Positions 63,935-64,000 of a DNA stretch of 64,000 nt are shown here, piece after piece. Source of the stretch: Scleropages formosus (Eukaryota; Chordata; Actinopteri; Osteoglossiformes; Osteoglossidae); NCBI RefSeq assembly GCF_900964775.1, contig NC_041806.1, forward strand, positions 20,641,488-20,705,487. Reading direction: 5' to 3'. Each line of letters begins with the position of its first letter. Positions within the stretch are counted from its first letter, which is position 1. Position numbers and translations under genes: made by a program. The notes under the pieces were generated by a model. It was not told where the DNA came from, did not search any database, and was given only the letters and a program-made list of their open reading frames with translations.

Positions 63935-64000
63935 GCTTAAATTTCTCAGACTTCAGCAGCCAGTACGAGACTGGCTCCGAGCCCGCAGAAAATGACAAAG

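Overview
The window is nuclear DNA from a vertebrate, almost certainly a teleost fish. It holds split, GT-AG spliced genes for typical vertebrate proteins, CpG-rich promoters, many short tRNA-derived SINEs, fish-type LINE fragments and long CA/CT/TATC microsatellites. One SINE family (SINE-2 below) reminds me of bony-tongue (osteoglossiform) genomes, but that is a recollection and is not tested here. I see no prokaryotic, CRISPR, rRNA or viral element.

Six complete genes and one partial gene were rebuilt exon by exon, with reading phase checked at every junction. Left to right: (1) the last exon of a PLCXD-type phospholipase (+, 348-634); (2) a complete second PLCXD gene, PLCXD1-like (+, 2144-5995, 6 exons, 316 aa); (3) GTPBP6, a mitochondrial HflX-type GTPase (-, 7008-11142, 10 exons, 562 aa); (4) NIT2, omega-amidase (-, 14130-18314, 10 exons, 281 aa, catalytic triad intact); (5) TBC1D23, a trans-Golgi tethering adaptor (-, 20532-32314, 18 exons, 677 aa, plus a 45-nt cassette exon); (6) TOMM70, a mitochondrial import receptor (-, 36188-45093, 12 exons, 582 aa); (7) an LNP1 homologue carrying a canonical RING-H2 finger (+, 47742-53007, 4 exons, 200 aa); (8) TMEM45A (+, 60032-63934, 5 exons, 275 aa).

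The layout joins two gene neighbourhoods that, as I recall them, lie on different human chromosomes. PLCXD1 and GTPBP6, tail to tail, are neighbours in the human X/Y pseudoautosomal region 1. TBC1D23-NIT2-TOMM70-LNP1-TMEM45A is a human 3q12 block. Here the NIT2/TBC1D23 pair is inverted relative to the human order. TOMM70 and the LNP1 homologue are divergent and probably share a CpG-rich promoter near 45.1-45.25 kb. The genes do not form one pathway, although GTPBP6 and TOMM70 are both mitochondrial.

The rest is intron and intergenic sequence rich in mobile elements. SINE-1 is a tRNA-derived family ending in a sequence like TTTGGAGAAAAGYGTCAGC. SINE-2 is a second tRNA-derived family of about 200 bp; all six copies are flanked by recognisable target-site duplications, and one copy is nested inside SINE-1. 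There are also V-SINE-like copies sharing the SINE-1 tail, three LINE fragments and an unclassified repeat of about 650 bp. The most interesting observations are the RING finger on the LNP1 homologue, the conserved TBC1D23 cassette exon, the SINE family relationships and the rearranged synteny.
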